Shown here: in pieces, positions 25,601 through 38,744 of the stretch | Position numbering within the stretch: position 1 is the stretch's first letter | Layout of the letters: each line of letters starts with the position of its first letter | Assembly (NCBI GenBank): GCA_016584305.1 | Contig: JACEEZ010000341.1 | Span: 52,501-116,500 of the forward strand | DNA length: 64,000 bases | Reading direction: 5' to 3' | DNA from: Chionoecetes opilio | Taxonomy: Eukaryota; Arthropoda; Malacostraca; Decapoda; Majidae | Notes under the pieces: model-generated | What the model saw: the letters and a program-made list of their open reading frames with translations, nothing else | The model's database searches: none | What the model was told of the DNA's origin: nothing | Translations under genes and position numbers: made by a program

Positions 25601-25950
25601 TTCTATTGAGTAGTGTAGCAAAAGGGCCGGATTATATGGTTTATTTTTAATTCAGTCTCCCAATAAACTGGAGAATATCTTCGTTTTCTTTGAACATGCA
25701 TAACATTCCCATTCTTTATGATACGAAAGTAAACAAACACATTTCAACTTGCACAGCAATCGTCCGCAGGTAGTGTTTTATTATTGAATTTTACATTGAA
25801 TTGAGTTATTTATTGTATTTCTCCTGTTGTTTCTTTTTGTGAAACAATGCCTAAGGTGTAGGTGGTTAGGTAGCAAAATTTAAGGAACAACTCAGGTAGC
25901 TAACAACTCTTTTTCTTTATTTGTCCGCAGTTGGTGTTGCTGCTCTAACA

Positions 25951-27630
25951 ATGGCCTCTACATCTCACAGAAGAAAGTGCTCAAATGATCCAAATATATT
26001 TTGCTACATCTGTGGAAGCTTTACTTTGAAGACTCAGAGGCGCAACATTACTGACTTTGTTAAGAGCGTGTATTTTGCGTACTCAAAGTACCACTTGGAG
26101 ACCAAGACAAGCATTGGGCTCCTCACAAAGTGTGCAAAACCTGTGTTGAGACTTTGAGATCATGGTCTCAAGGAAAGAAGGCTAAACTTAAGTTTGGAGT
26201 GCCTATGGTTTTGGAGAGAACCAAGCAATCATTTAGATGACTGCTTTTTTGCCTTGTCAATGTAAAAGGTTTCAATAAGAAAAACAAGAAATATTGCAAT
26301 ACCCAAGTATCCCTTCAGCTATTCGACCAGTTACCCATAGTGAAGAAATACCTGTACCAATATTTACTGAGCTTCAAAAAAATGATGAAACAGATCTCTG
26401 CTCACCTGCTCCCACGATGAAGAAGACACTACCAGATATTTTTCAGCCATCTGATGAAGATTGTGACAAACCAATTCTGTTTACTCAGTCTGCTTTGAAT
26501 GATTTGGTTAGAGATCTTTATCTACCAAAAGAGTCTGCTGAACTGTGTCTTCAAGACTGCAAGATAATCGAATGCTGAAACCCGGCACAGGTGTCTCATT
26601 TATCGTAACAGGGAAGCAGAACTGCGTAAGTACTTCCATTCAGATGGCCAGCTTGTCTTTTGTACTGATGTAGAAGGGCTACTTCTTTTTATGGGACTGC
26701 AGCATATGATTCAAGGGATTGGAGGCTTTTTATTGACAGTTCCAAAAGAAGTTTGAAATGTGTTCTGTTACACAATGGAAATAAGTATGGCTCTGTACCA
26801 ATAGGTCATTCTGTAAAACTTAAAGAAGAATATAAAAAACATCAAGATTGTCCTAGAGAGGTTGCAATATCATGTTCATGGGTGGTTAATTTGTGTCGTT
26901 TTGAAAATGGTTAACTTTTTTTAGGTCAGCAAGGAGGGTACACAAAATACCCTGTTTTCTGTGTTACTGGGACAGTAGAGCTACAGCAGAGCATTGGGTG
27001 AAAAAAGAATGGCCTCAGCGACAGAGTTGGCATCTGGCGATAAGAATGTCATCAATGATCCTCTAGTGGATAGGAAGAAGATTGTCTTTCCTACCTTGCA
27101 CATAAAACTTGGATTGATGAAGCAGTTCGTCAAAGCTCTTGATCACAGTGGAGAATGCTTCAGCTATATATGTTCAACTTTTCCTGGTCTTAGTGAAGAG
27201 AAGAAAAAGGCTGGAATATTTGATGGACCCCAAATAAGAACACTAATGAGAGATCCAAATTTTATCACATCAATGAATGAGACAGAAGAAAAAGCTTGGA
27301 ATGCATTTTGTAATGTGGTGAAGAATTTTCTAGGGAATAAGAAAGCAGACAACTATGAAGAGATTGTGGAAGAGCTACTAATGAGCCTGCGAGATCTTGG
27401 ATGTAGAAGAGTATCAAGGTTCACTATTTACACAGCCATTTGGACAAGTTTCCGGAGAACCTTGGGGTGTGAGCGAGGAACAAGGGGAGCGTTTTCATCA
27501 GGACATTAAAACAATGGAAGAACGGTATCAAGGCCGGTGGGACTCACATGATGGCGGATTATTGCTGGAGCTTGATGAGAGACAACCCAGAAGCTGTAGC
27601 CTACATCAGAGACAGCCAAGAAAAAAAAAT
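25951..27630 (+). pseudogene. Broken gene of a widespread uncharacterised arthropod family, carried by the transposon
   Basis: The N-terminus has KCSNDPNIFCYICGSFTLK, a CxxC pair that with later cysteines (KVCKTCVETLR in a shifted frame) suggests a zinc-binding domain. It is followed by LKFGVPMV, YPSIPSAIRPVTHSEEIPVP, LNDLVRDLYLPKESAEL, WRLFIDSSKRSLKCVLLHNG, GQQGGYTKYP, DPLVDRKKIVFPTLHIKLGL, FPGLSEEKKKAGIFDGPQIR and EEQGERFHQDIKTMEERYQG. I recognise this motif order from many uncharacterised arthropod proteins. At least five frameshifts and several stops disrupt it (breaks near 26130, 26200, 26575, 26900 and 27400). A candidate intron lies upstream at 25770-25930, with TCCGCAG/GTAGTG and TTTGTCCGCAG at its ends. 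Location between TIRs supports a transposase role, but no catalytic triad was assigned. Confidence 0.7.
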
Positions 27631-27809
27631 TCACATAACTGCTACTTGCCATTGATCTGTGCACCATATATATGTATTGTTTATATTTTCTATTTCAATT
27701 TTGTCACTATATTTGATTTACTTGTACATGGACTTCGTAATCTTTGTAATTCCTTGATTAAGAATATACAAAATGTATTACTAAAAATCACGTGTTTTTA
27801 TCTTGAAAC

Positions 27810-27976
27810 CTTCGATATATAGGCTGATGAGTCATTTTGATCAGAAATTGAAAAATGCTATATCGCGAAATCCTGATGTGATAGACAAAAATTGAGTTCA
27901 TATTCGTAATCAGCAGCCCAAATTCAGTTAGAATTTGTTTTAAAACCTTTTGCCAGAAATATCGTGTTGACCAGTG
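27810..27976 (-). repeat. Right TIR of the CACTGGTCAA element
   Basis: Reverse-complement match to about 25432-25600. It begins CACTGGTCAACACGATATTT on the minus strand. Confidence 0.75.
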
Positions 27977-27980
27977 ATAA

Positions 27981-28376
27981 TATGTACTTCCCCTAGTCTT
28001 AAAATAATCCCTGTGATGGAAAATGCTATTATACTGTGCCATTATCTTTCGTTCCGGGTACAGCTGATGGGCCTCTTCACGGCCAGGGAGGGGAGGGGGG
28101 AAAGAGGGGGAGGGGTTGCCAGCTCCTGTCCCCCCCCTCCCCGCGCGCTGGGCCTGCACACCCGCGCTTGGCCGATCCTCAGGTGTTTTGCTTCCGTCAA
28201 GCGGCTGGCCACGCGGAGATAATTGTTAAATCACGACTCATAGAAATCGTTCACTTCACTTTGCCTTGTTGTCGTGCTATGTATGTATTCAAGTCATCAA
28301 GATAATCAATATCTAACCACAATCCATACGTCCACCTCTTGTGTGATCGCGACAAAGACTCATAAAAAAGCTATTG
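27981..28376. other. Intergenic DNA with a G-rich stretch
   Basis: No gene recognised. It contains a potential G-quadruplex run at 28086-28115 within a GC-rich island (28060-28220). Confidence 0.4.
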
Positions 28377-28380
28377 TTAA

Positions 28381-28589
28381 CCCCTTCACGCCCAGATCTT
28401 TCCTTTCCTATAAAAAACTGTATGTTATCGAGCCATACAATTACGAAAAGTAACTAAATATACCAAATTAGTTAGTGGACAAGGATACTAAACAGGTCAT
28501 ATCTATAAAATCTTGCTTATATTTACTAAAGAAACTGCATCTAATGGTAGCAAAATTACAATGGAAATTACGTTCTTGGTCTGAAGGGG
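28381..28589. mobile_element. TTAA-flanked MITE, 209 bp
   Basis: CCCCTTCACGCCCAGA on the left and TCTGAAGGGG on the right form short inverted ends. TTAA flanks both sides (28377-28380 and 28590-28593). TTAA duplications are typical of piggyBac and Kolobok relatives. No coding sequence. Confidence 0.65.
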
Positions 28590-28593
28590 TTAA

Positions 28594-28992
28594 AAAAGTT
28601 CACTGAAGCTACTAAGGATTCATAGACATTGGGGGGGAAAAAATCAGTTTCTCGTAAAGGTTTTTCATGGAATAGTGAACAAAAAATGATTTCCAATAGC
28701 TTGTGACCTGTGCTTTTTTCCCCTTCCTCTCCATGGCTGATTTTCTGCGCTCATGCACTAGTTTTTACTTCGGTCTCCCTCATTGAGAGTCTCCTGCTGC
28801 CCAGACACAGAGGTCACCTACCGAGTGGGGGGACGGAGGGGCCACGTGGGTGCTTAGGGCGTGAAGTGCTAGGACGAGGAGTTTATGTATCTGACAAACA
28901 AGCAGTAAGCATGAACATAAACATAGCCTTCGATCTTATAACTCTTTAGCATTTTCTATAATTAAACCTCATACAAGGATTTTTAAACCGTA
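28594..28992. other. Intergenic DNA, nothing recognised
   Basis: No coding or RNA signal seen. Confidence 0.4.
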
Positions 28993-28996
28993 TTGT

Positions 28997-30758
<1,762 letters not shown>

Positions 30759-30836
30759 ACACACACCCCCACACACACACACACACACCACACACACCAC
30801 ACACACACACACACACCCACACACACCACACACACA

Positions 30837-30882
<46 letters not shown>

Positions 30883-31146
30883 ACACACACACACACACAC
30901 AACACACACACACACACACACAAAAACACACACACACCCACCACACACACACACACACACACACAAAACCACAACACACACACACACACAAAACACACAC
31001 CCCACCCACACACACCCCACACCCCACACCCCACACACAAAACACACACACACACACAACACACCCCACACACACACACACCACACACACACACACACCA
31101 CACACCACACACACACACACACAAAAACATACACACACACACCACA

Positions 31147-31191
<45 letters not shown>

Positions 31192-31209
31192 CACCCCACA
31201 CACACACAC
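30759..31209 (+). repeat. (CA)n microsatellite with CCA/CAAA interruptions, ~450 bp
   Basis: CA units are broken every 10-30 bases by CCAC, CAAAAC and CCCCAC, so it is a degenerate rather than pure array. Confidence 0.98.
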
Positions 31210-31756
31210 TATTTCCAAGAACCGAAAGTAAAATAGCACCGATGAATATAAAAACATTCACGAGTTAGTTGCGAAATGGGCCCCATTCTGACGCTGAAAA
31301 CTGGCAATCAAAGGCACAAATAAGAACCTATCAAAACCACAACTGATCTAGAATCCAACGTCTGATGCAATGCTCAAGCTCCTTTTCTTCCTCTTTCCCC
31401 CTTTACTCTTATACCCACAACTTCTTTCCAGCGGGGTTTTCCCAGCCCCACCTGCCAGACGTGGACGCCAGATTTGCTGCATGCCTATACTGTGATGTAG
31501 AGTAAAACATTAGGTAACCAAGCGGAACGGAAGATAGCCAAAAAGGGGATTATTTCTCTCTCTCCCTCATTCTCTCTTCCGCGTCACCTCTTCCCTTCCC
31601 CCACACTCCTTCCTCGCCTCCCCACTCCTCCAAAACCCTTGCACCCCTTTCCCTCCCTCATGCACTGACCACATCTATAACTTCGAGCTTAGTAAAATTG
31701 AAGGCCTGATACCTGAAGGCAGCTAATGAAGGAAGGTGCCCACTTTATGACCGGCC
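31210..31756. other. Intergenic DNA, nothing recognised
   Basis: Includes a pyrimidine-rich stretch (31555-31670); no coding signal. Confidence 0.4.
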
Positions 31757-31913
31757 AGAGAGAGAGAGAGAGAGGGGAGAGAGAGAGAGAGGGGAGAGAG
31801 AGAGAGAGAGAGAGGGGGAGAGAGAGAGAGAGGAGAGAGAGAGGAGAGAGAGAGAGAGAGAGGAAGGGGAAGAGAGAGAGAGAGAGAGGAGAGAGAGGGG
31901 AAGAGAGGAGGAG

Positions 31914-31955
<42 letters not shown>
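31757..31955 (+). repeat. (GA)n microsatellite with GGGGA interruptions
   Basis: GA array interrupted by GGGGA, GGAAGGGGAA and GGAGGAGAAAA variants. Confidence 0.97.
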
Positions 31956-31958
<3 letters not shown>

Positions 31959-33124
31959 CACTGCTTTTCATAACTTACATTGATTCGTGTCTCATTTTTG
32001 CATGCATTCAATATTTCTTTTTGTATATATATGATTACAGGTTAATGCACACACATACATACATTGGACAAAGAGGCGACTTATTGCTAGCTTGCAACAT
32101 CAGTCTTTTCCCCACGTGCGGTAAAGCTCTGTAGTGGCCGGTAGGAGTCATCAAAGACCCAGCAAGTTACCTTATAGATGGCTTGAATGACGGGGAAGAG
32201 AAAGTGCTTGGAATGTCTCGCCGTTCTAATACCTCTGATCGTTTTGCCCCGTCCTTATTACTTTTAAAGCTGAAGTAAAAAAAACCCTACCAGAGGCGCG
32301 GCCAAAATAGCTTGCCTCCCCTTGTTCTTTGTAAGACTGTTGACTGTGAGGGTAGGAAGTCAGAGCCAACCGATTATGTAGATGGAAATAGCGGTCGCCT
32401 TGTACCGTGCGCCATGAAGGGAGTAGATAATAATGAGTCAATGGTAATGGAAGTATGTAGTACTCTTAGAAGTGGTAGTAGTAGTGGTTGTTTTTTGTTG
32501 TAGTTGTTACGACGGGAGATGTAGTAGTACTAGTAGTGGTAGCTGTACTGGTGTTTGTTGGGTTAGTCGTAGTGGTAGGAGCAGTAGCAGTGGTAGTAGT
32601 AGTTGTTGCTTTGGTGATTGTCATGAGACCAATACTACTACTGTTGTTGTTAGAATCAATAACAGCATTAAAAATAGTGATTATAATAATAGTAATAATA
32701 ATAATAATAATAGTACTAATAAACAATAGTGATAATGATGATAATAAACATAAATATGAAGATAATGATGATAGCGGTGGTGAAAACAAGATAAAAACTA
32801 TAATAAGTACACCACCACCACCACCACCACCACCAACACCAACAACAACAACAACAACAATAAAACAACAGCAACAACAACAAAATAATATTTTTTGTTT
32901 CAAATTATTCACCGTTTATGACAAAATAAAAATACTGCTTATGTCTCCTGCTTACTAAAATCTTCAATTTTTTTAATTCGCTAATAATCAGAAGCGATTT
33001 AATAAGACAAGCGCCGAATAAAGTAACGTATTTTCCGGTTGTACCCTTTTAAAGTTAAAAAGGGAACAAGGCAATGTGTGCAGATAATGTGGAATTTTCA
33101 TATGGCAAAAAAAAATTAATGTTA
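31956..33124. other. Intergenic DNA with trinucleotide repeat clusters
   Basis: No gene recognised. The middle part is the trinucleotide cluster at 32462-32887. Confidence 0.4.
32462..32887 (+). repeat. Compound GTA/GTN, AAT and CCA/CAA trinucleotide repeats
   Basis: Degenerate GTAGTAGTG-type repeats (32462-32640), AATAATAAT (about 32680-32725), then CCACCACCA (32811-32833) and CAACAACAA (32838-32880). Confidence 0.9.
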
Positions 33125-33159
<35 letters not shown>

Positions 33160-33179
33160 AGGAAGAGAGAGAGAGAGAG

Positions 33180-33216
<37 letters not shown>

Positions 33217-33222
33217 CGAGAG

Positions 33223-33256
<34 letters not shown>

Positions 33257-33263
33257 AGAGAGA
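33125..33263 (+). repeat. (GA)n microsatellite
   Basis: GA array with GGA, GAAG, GACG and GGCG interruptions. Confidence 0.98.
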
Positions 33264-34833
33264 TGGAATCACATGTGGGTGGTGGAAAGGTTAAAGCCCT
33301 GAGGAGAGGTGACTTTGGGAAATTTAGCAGGTGGGTGGGTGGAGGTTTCGTCCTGGGGGGGGGGTAGTGAAGGGAGAGGACTTTAGCGGTGAGGCGAGGG
33401 GGCATCCGGGTGAGGGAAGGGTCAGGAAGCTGAGGAGGCAAAGGAGAGGGTGTGTCGACCTTTGTGACCTCCGAGGCTCCGCTCCACCTCGACCCTCCGA
33501 GGTGAAAGTCCGGCGTCAGGGACATGCAACAGAAGGTGGTGTTAGGGGGAAAGGGAAGGGCGAAGGTGAGGCTAAGAGAGAGAGCATACAAGCAAGAGCA
33601 AGGAAAGTGTAAGTAGGAAGGAGTAAGAATAGGGTACATGTGGCGACGAAGGGGCGGCGAGGACCAGAAAGAAGTGGTTGGAGGCAGGAAGGGTCAGTCA
33701 CTCAGGCAGCGGTCGCGCCTCCTTGCCCCGCCCTATGAGGTCCGTCGTGGGGAAGAAAACGGCGAGGGGACAACGCACCTTTGGAAATCTTACGACTTTA
33801 AAGCAAAGGACTTTTTTTATGAGTTTTTTTCTGATATAGTAAAATGTTAAGTCGGTTTTTGTAGTTAATATGTATTTCATTAGCCAGCAACACTACGTGA
33901 CTTAGATAGACTTGACCAATTTATCCGCTACATACATTAGGCTCCCTTGCACGCATTAGGCATTCAGGCCTCCGAGGGCCCCACCAGCAGGTCAGCCCCC
34001 ATGGCGCGGCACAAGCTTTGTCTGGACTGGAGAACTACACTGTCGTGTAGTTCTGCAGCGGGAGGTGCCGGGACCAGCGCAACACCGTGTTATCTTTTCT
34101 TGAAGTAATGAATGTTCATCTTCGCACCACCCTTGGTGTTTTTACCTTACTTGAGCTGGAAAAAAAGTTCTGTGTTTTCGTGGATAATGGTCTGCGTGAA
34201 CAGCCTCCCCGGGGATCACTTTTGTTTCGACGTGTTGGGCATTGATAGCCAGCGGGGAAACTCATGTGATCTGCGCCCTGTAAGATACGTATTGTGATTC
34301 TCGCTGCATGTAATTTAACCGATTTTTGCATGTTTGAGCGAATTTCCATAAGAGAGTTGGCCAAACGGAGTCAGCCAGGCTTGTGTTCTTAAATCCTGGG
34401 CTGATTCATGTCCACCACAACCCTGGTACCACCGCCTCGCTGTGTCCTTCCACCTCCAACTCTATTTCCTCCTAACCTTTTCCTACTGACAACTTTTTCC
34501 CCTTTTGACCTGAAGTAATGTTTCCTTTCCCCTCTTTAAAGATCCAGCTTTTTTTACCTTTCATATGTCTCCTCGGTCATCTACTTTCCGTTTAAAAAAT
34601 CTTCCTTTTTTTTATGATCGCTTTCCATGCCCAGATTTACCATACCGTCCTTTTTCTCTCCCTTATGCACATGCATGTTACTTTACCTGCTGACTTAACA
34701 ATTCTCACACCTGCTGCTTGTACGTTCCCCCTTATCTGTCATGGCCTCTGCCTGGCTCGTTCTCGTCGCCTTTATCCTTCTTCACTGCCACCAATACACC
34801 CCCATGGTTCCCTTACGACCCGGAGCCCCTAGG
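33264..34833. other. Intergenic DNA; purine-rich first part
   Basis: 33280-33790 is G/A-rich with overlapping open frames that follow composition. 34027-34058 can form a short hairpin. No gene recognised. Confidence 0.4.
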
Positions 34834-34841
34834 GCCTAGAC

Positions 34842-35014
34842 CAGAGGTCGGCAACCCAGAATTCGAGAAGAGCCAGTTTCTTCAAACTTGACAGAAAAGC
34901 AGTGTTGATGGAGCCGCACTGTAAATTATGAATGGAAATTACGAGACAATAAAATGTCTTAGGTCTCTTGAAAGAGCCGCATGCGGCTCCGGAGCCGCAG
35001 GTTGCCGACCGCTG
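34842..35014. mobile_element. hAT-type MITE, 173 bp, with perfect 8-bp target duplication
   Basis: The left end CAGAGGTCGGCAACC and the right end GGTTGCCGACCGCTG are inverted hAT-like termini. GCCTAGAC occurs exactly on both sides (34834-34841 and 35015-35022), the 8-bp duplication expected of hAT insertion. Internal AGAGCCGCATGCGGCTC is a second palindrome. No coding capacity. Confidence 0.93.
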
Positions 35015-35191
35015 GCCTAGACCCTCGCCTCACCCTTCCTCCCTGCAAAACGCATTGCCACCTTTTGCCTCTGCCTCCCTCTCTGCCGTGCCCTCCCAAC
35101 GTGCCTCTCCCTCGCTGGCTCCTCCTTTGACCCCTGCTTGGATAGGGCGTGGCCGGTCCCTCCAGAGCAGGTCATAATATTCTGTAGGTGA

Positions 35192-35970
35192 TGTGGAAAC
35201 TATCCATCAAACACCCTCTCATAATTGGTAGAGTGGTGGTTTGTTTCCCCCCCCCCCTAGTGAGGGAGTTATTGTCCGCTCGTCATAGGAGGGGTGCGTA
35301 GGAATGTATATACAATTGTAATGGTAATGGGTAATAATTAAGGTAATTTAAGTGAATGATTAGTACTGGGATAGGATAAATTAATATTCTCAGTGTTATT
35401 AATCATTTGCAACTTAAATAATTAGCACCTTGGTTTGAGGCGCGGTCATTGGCTGCCGCCCATTAGATTCTAGGCCACCTGTAATTCGTCACGTGGCATA
35501 GGGAAGGTGCGGCGATCGCTACCGCCCACACGGAGAATCAGTTCCCTCCAGACCCTCGCCTTAATAACATCTCTTACTAATATATACGTGCTTGTATAAA
35601 GAAGAGATTTGTACATACGTTAATTGTACATATAAGTGATAAACCAATAGGACGTGTTAGAATCAACACAGATAACAATCCGCTGCGTCATGGATAACTT
35701 GGTGTGAAAACCCTTCTGACGCCCATATCGAAACACTAGTCTCCAGATCCCCGCTTCAGTCATTCACGGGCGGCCTCGATCCCGGCGACCACTTTGGATC
35801 ACACGTCATGCAGTATTAATACAAGCCTACAGCCCATTTCAACCCACTATCCACCAATAAGTATCCTAGTTAGTTGATTAGCTGGGGTAATGTGTCGGGA
35901 GATAGACATGGGTTTGATTGTTTAGGTAAGACCTCATATTAAATATATGTATGCGATATAAATCACCAAA
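35192..35970 (+). repeat. Left LTR of the BEL/Pao element (779 bp)
   Basis: Aligns with 38745-39420 but has about 110 extra bases near 35600-35740, and its last bases read CCAAA instead of CCACA. Confidence 0.9.
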
Positions 35971-35975
35971 TTTAT

Positions 35976-35991
35976 TGGTGCTCCGAGTGAG
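35976..35991 (+). promoter_or_regulatory. Putative tRNA primer-binding site
   Basis: TGGTGCTCCGAGTGAG lies five bases after the left LTR. Its complement would be a tRNA 3' end finishing GGAGCACCA. The tRNA identity was not resolved. Confidence 0.6.
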
Positions 35992-36335
35992 GAATATTGA
36001 TGTTCATGTGACTCGAAGTGGTCGTTAATTGTGAGGTATAATTATGAGCCTATCACAATTGCTTGTTATGAGGCTGGAGGCGGGGTATTTTGCGGCGTCA
36101 GGAATGACTCAGCCGGTTAACGGCTGCCAGGTAGTAGATAACATCAGAGGTTGCGTAGTACTAGTTAGTTGTAGTAGTTAGGTGGTGGTTGAAATTATAT
36201 ACGCTTTGCTACGCGTCCTTGTTAGGCCGAGCAGGCTCTACCACCACTTGATATATTCAATAATTATCAACTAACAATTATATATAGTAACGTAATCCTG
36301 CATTTAATATTTTATTTGAGTTAATTAACTAAATT

Positions 36336-38714
36336 ATGGCGAAATTAGCTAAGCATTTATTATCAGCTAAGTTAGCAATGCTCACACGAATTTATAATAT
36401 GTGTGAGGACGCAATTAAGACAATTCCTATTGATTATATTAATTTAAAGATAGGTCTACCATTGTTAAATGAGCAATGGAATAAATATGAGGAGGCTTAC
36501 TGCCTATATGAAGTTCAATTAAGACAAGCTGGGGATAAAGAAATGATTCAGCTATGTGTTATCAATCATGAACACGAATGTCAAAGATATCTCGATAAAG
36601 TAATTGAATATGAGGGATTGCTGGAGTGTGCTCATATTCCATCAACAGCGATAGCTTCTTTAACCCAAAGTTTGCAAGGTATTAAGCAAGAACCCCCCCA
36701 CAGGGAGATCACGATTATTACGGCTGAGGGTAATCAGCTATATCAGCCACCCTCAGAGTTTAAGGATCCCTCGTTAGTGGGTATTTATCCTGCGCCTGTT
36801 ACGCAAATGAAACTGCCTGTAATTACGATTCAAACTTCTCAGCCTACCAGTAAACCACTTAGACCTACTCAAATAATAGATACAAACCCTATATCCAGGG
36901 CGACTTCTAGTGAAGTACGAATAATAAATTGTGTCTTATGTAAGGGGGAACATACACCCTCCACATGTAATATCTATTCAGATTGTTACACGAGAGTTGA
37001 AAGGTTAATGCGCCTTGGTAATTGCCTAATCTGTCTCCGTGATAAACATGCTTCAAATGCATGCCCTATAAACTTAAGAACTTGTAGGAAATGTAAACAA
37101 TCTGTTCATAACATCGCTCTTTGTCCTAACAGTGATAATAACTCAGACCCTACAGTAGTTAAAATGGCAGTCACTAATAAGAGTAGTTCAGCAGTTGTTC
37201 CAACTGCCGATTTGAATGTGAGCCATAATGGTCATTCAGTCAATGTAAAGACGATGTTTGACAGTGGTGCACAATGATCCTTCATAAGCAGGGAGATAGT
37301 TGAATTATTACAACTACCCATAATTAATAAAGTGAATTTAGCCATATCAGGTTTTCTCGCCAATAATGAGGCTCAAACCTTTGACATAGTTCAACCCCTA
37401 GTCCAATTAGGAAGATATAAATGTAGGGTAGCTGCTGTAGTTAATAATATTGGTATCAGTTTAACTGTTAATGGACTAAAAGACACAGCTGAAATGCTGA
37501 GGGATAATGGTGTTAAACTAGTTAGTAATACCTTCGGAGACGTTGATGGTCCCTTCCAATTAGTAATAGGAGCTGATTATTTCGGGCGTTACCTAAGGAA
37601 GGTCATCAAAATACATAACGTCTCAATGTTCACCAGCGCTGGTGGTAAGGTAATAATGGGACCCATCCCACATACTCATCAAGCCGAACAAGAGGAGAGT
37701 ATTCCTAGTCATGCACAACCCCTATTAATTACAAAAATTGGAACCACTTTCTTGCCCACACCAATAAGTGAGGTTTTAGAGGAAAGTGGTATTCCAGTTC
37801 ATAATTAATATGTTGCCACTAACGAAAATCCTAATAATAATGTGTCGCGAGGAGATAATAACCTCAAATTAAACACAGGATTATGGTTTAAAGGCCCTAC
37901 CTGGCTGAAAGAGTGTAATAATATGCCTATACAGGTTTCCACTCAGTCAGACATATCTGTAGATATAATAAGGGAACCTGAATTGATCCCAGATCCTGTG
38001 ATAGACATAGAAAGGTTTTCCTTACTGAGCAAACTAATTAAGACTACTAAAATAGTCTTCCAATCCATTAAAAGGGATAGCTCTGATCCTTTGAAGTTTT
38101 GGATCAGAACAATACAAAAGCAGGTATTTCCTGAGGAATATCAGCTATTGGCCTCAGCCAGCCCCCATAGGAACAAATTGACCAAATTATTAGGTCTGTA
38201 CCTAGATCATGAGGGCATAATTAGATGTCGAGGACGAAATTTAAAAGCTGATCTTCCAAATACCACCTGCCATCCCATACTAATTCCCAAACACCATCAT
38301 CTTACTAAATTGTTGGTGGAAGAATATCATAGGAACTCATTACATGGCGGAATGGCTACAATATTAGCCGATATCAGGTGTTAATTTTGGATAAATCATG
38401 GTAGACAGGCAGTCAAATATTACCTCAAATCTCTCATTAAATTTAATAGATCTGAGTGTAGACTAGTCTCCTATCTAGGTCCCCCTGAACTTCCCGCTGA
38501 TAATGAGCTCCTAAAACCATTTGATGTCAATGGTAATGACTATACTGGGGATACTATAACAGCAGGAGATAACTCTCCCCCCGATCAAGTATATGTCAGC
38601 ATATTCACTGGTACCTCTATCAGAGCTGTTAATTTTAAAATAGCTAAAGACCAAAGTGCCGAAACCACTAATCAAATGTTCCGGCGCTATGTGGCCTGGG
38701 GTGATGTCACATGA
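36336..38714 (+). pseudogene. BEL/Pao gag-protease-integrase polyprotein remnant
   Basis: One reading frame runs from ATG 36336 to about 38714, interrupted by TGA at 37275-37277, TAA at 37806-37808 and TAA at 38382-38384. Residues 1-180 are gag-like and helical. Zinc knuckles follow with CVLCKGEHTPSTC, then CLICLRDKHASNACP and CRKCKQSVHNIALC. The DUF1758-type aspartic protease begins at VKTMFDSGAQ and continues past the first stop. The stretch FWIRTIQKQVFPEEYQLL through LGLYLDHEGIIRCRGR and HRNSLHGGMATILADI is the H2C2-type integrase zinc-binding region, followed by GRQAVKYYL and an integrase-core start with GNDYTGD. The core stops before its second catalytic Asp. The ~700 residues expected for RT and RNase H are absent, so the copy could move only with enzymes supplied by a relative. 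Confidence 0.9.
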
Positions 38715-38744
38715 AGCGGACCTTCAGTTTTCGCCGGCCCCCAG

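Larger units (their letters stand above)
25432..27976 (+). mobile_element. DNA transposon with CACTGGTCAA termini and ATAA target duplication (Chapaev/CMC-like ends)
   Basis: The left end CACTGGTCAA (25432-25441) and the right end TTGACCAGTG (27967-27976) are perfect inverted termini. ATAA precedes the left end (25428-25431) and follows the right end (27977-27980). Inverted similarity continues inward for ~160 bases (CTGGCA, GTTTTA, GCTGAATTC against GCTGATTAC, TCTATCACATCA, GC(T/G)ATA). CACTG ends with a 4-bp duplication fit the CMC (CACTA/Mirage/Chapaev) group; that assignment is inference from ends only. The interior is a single broken plus-strand gene. Confidence 0.8.
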
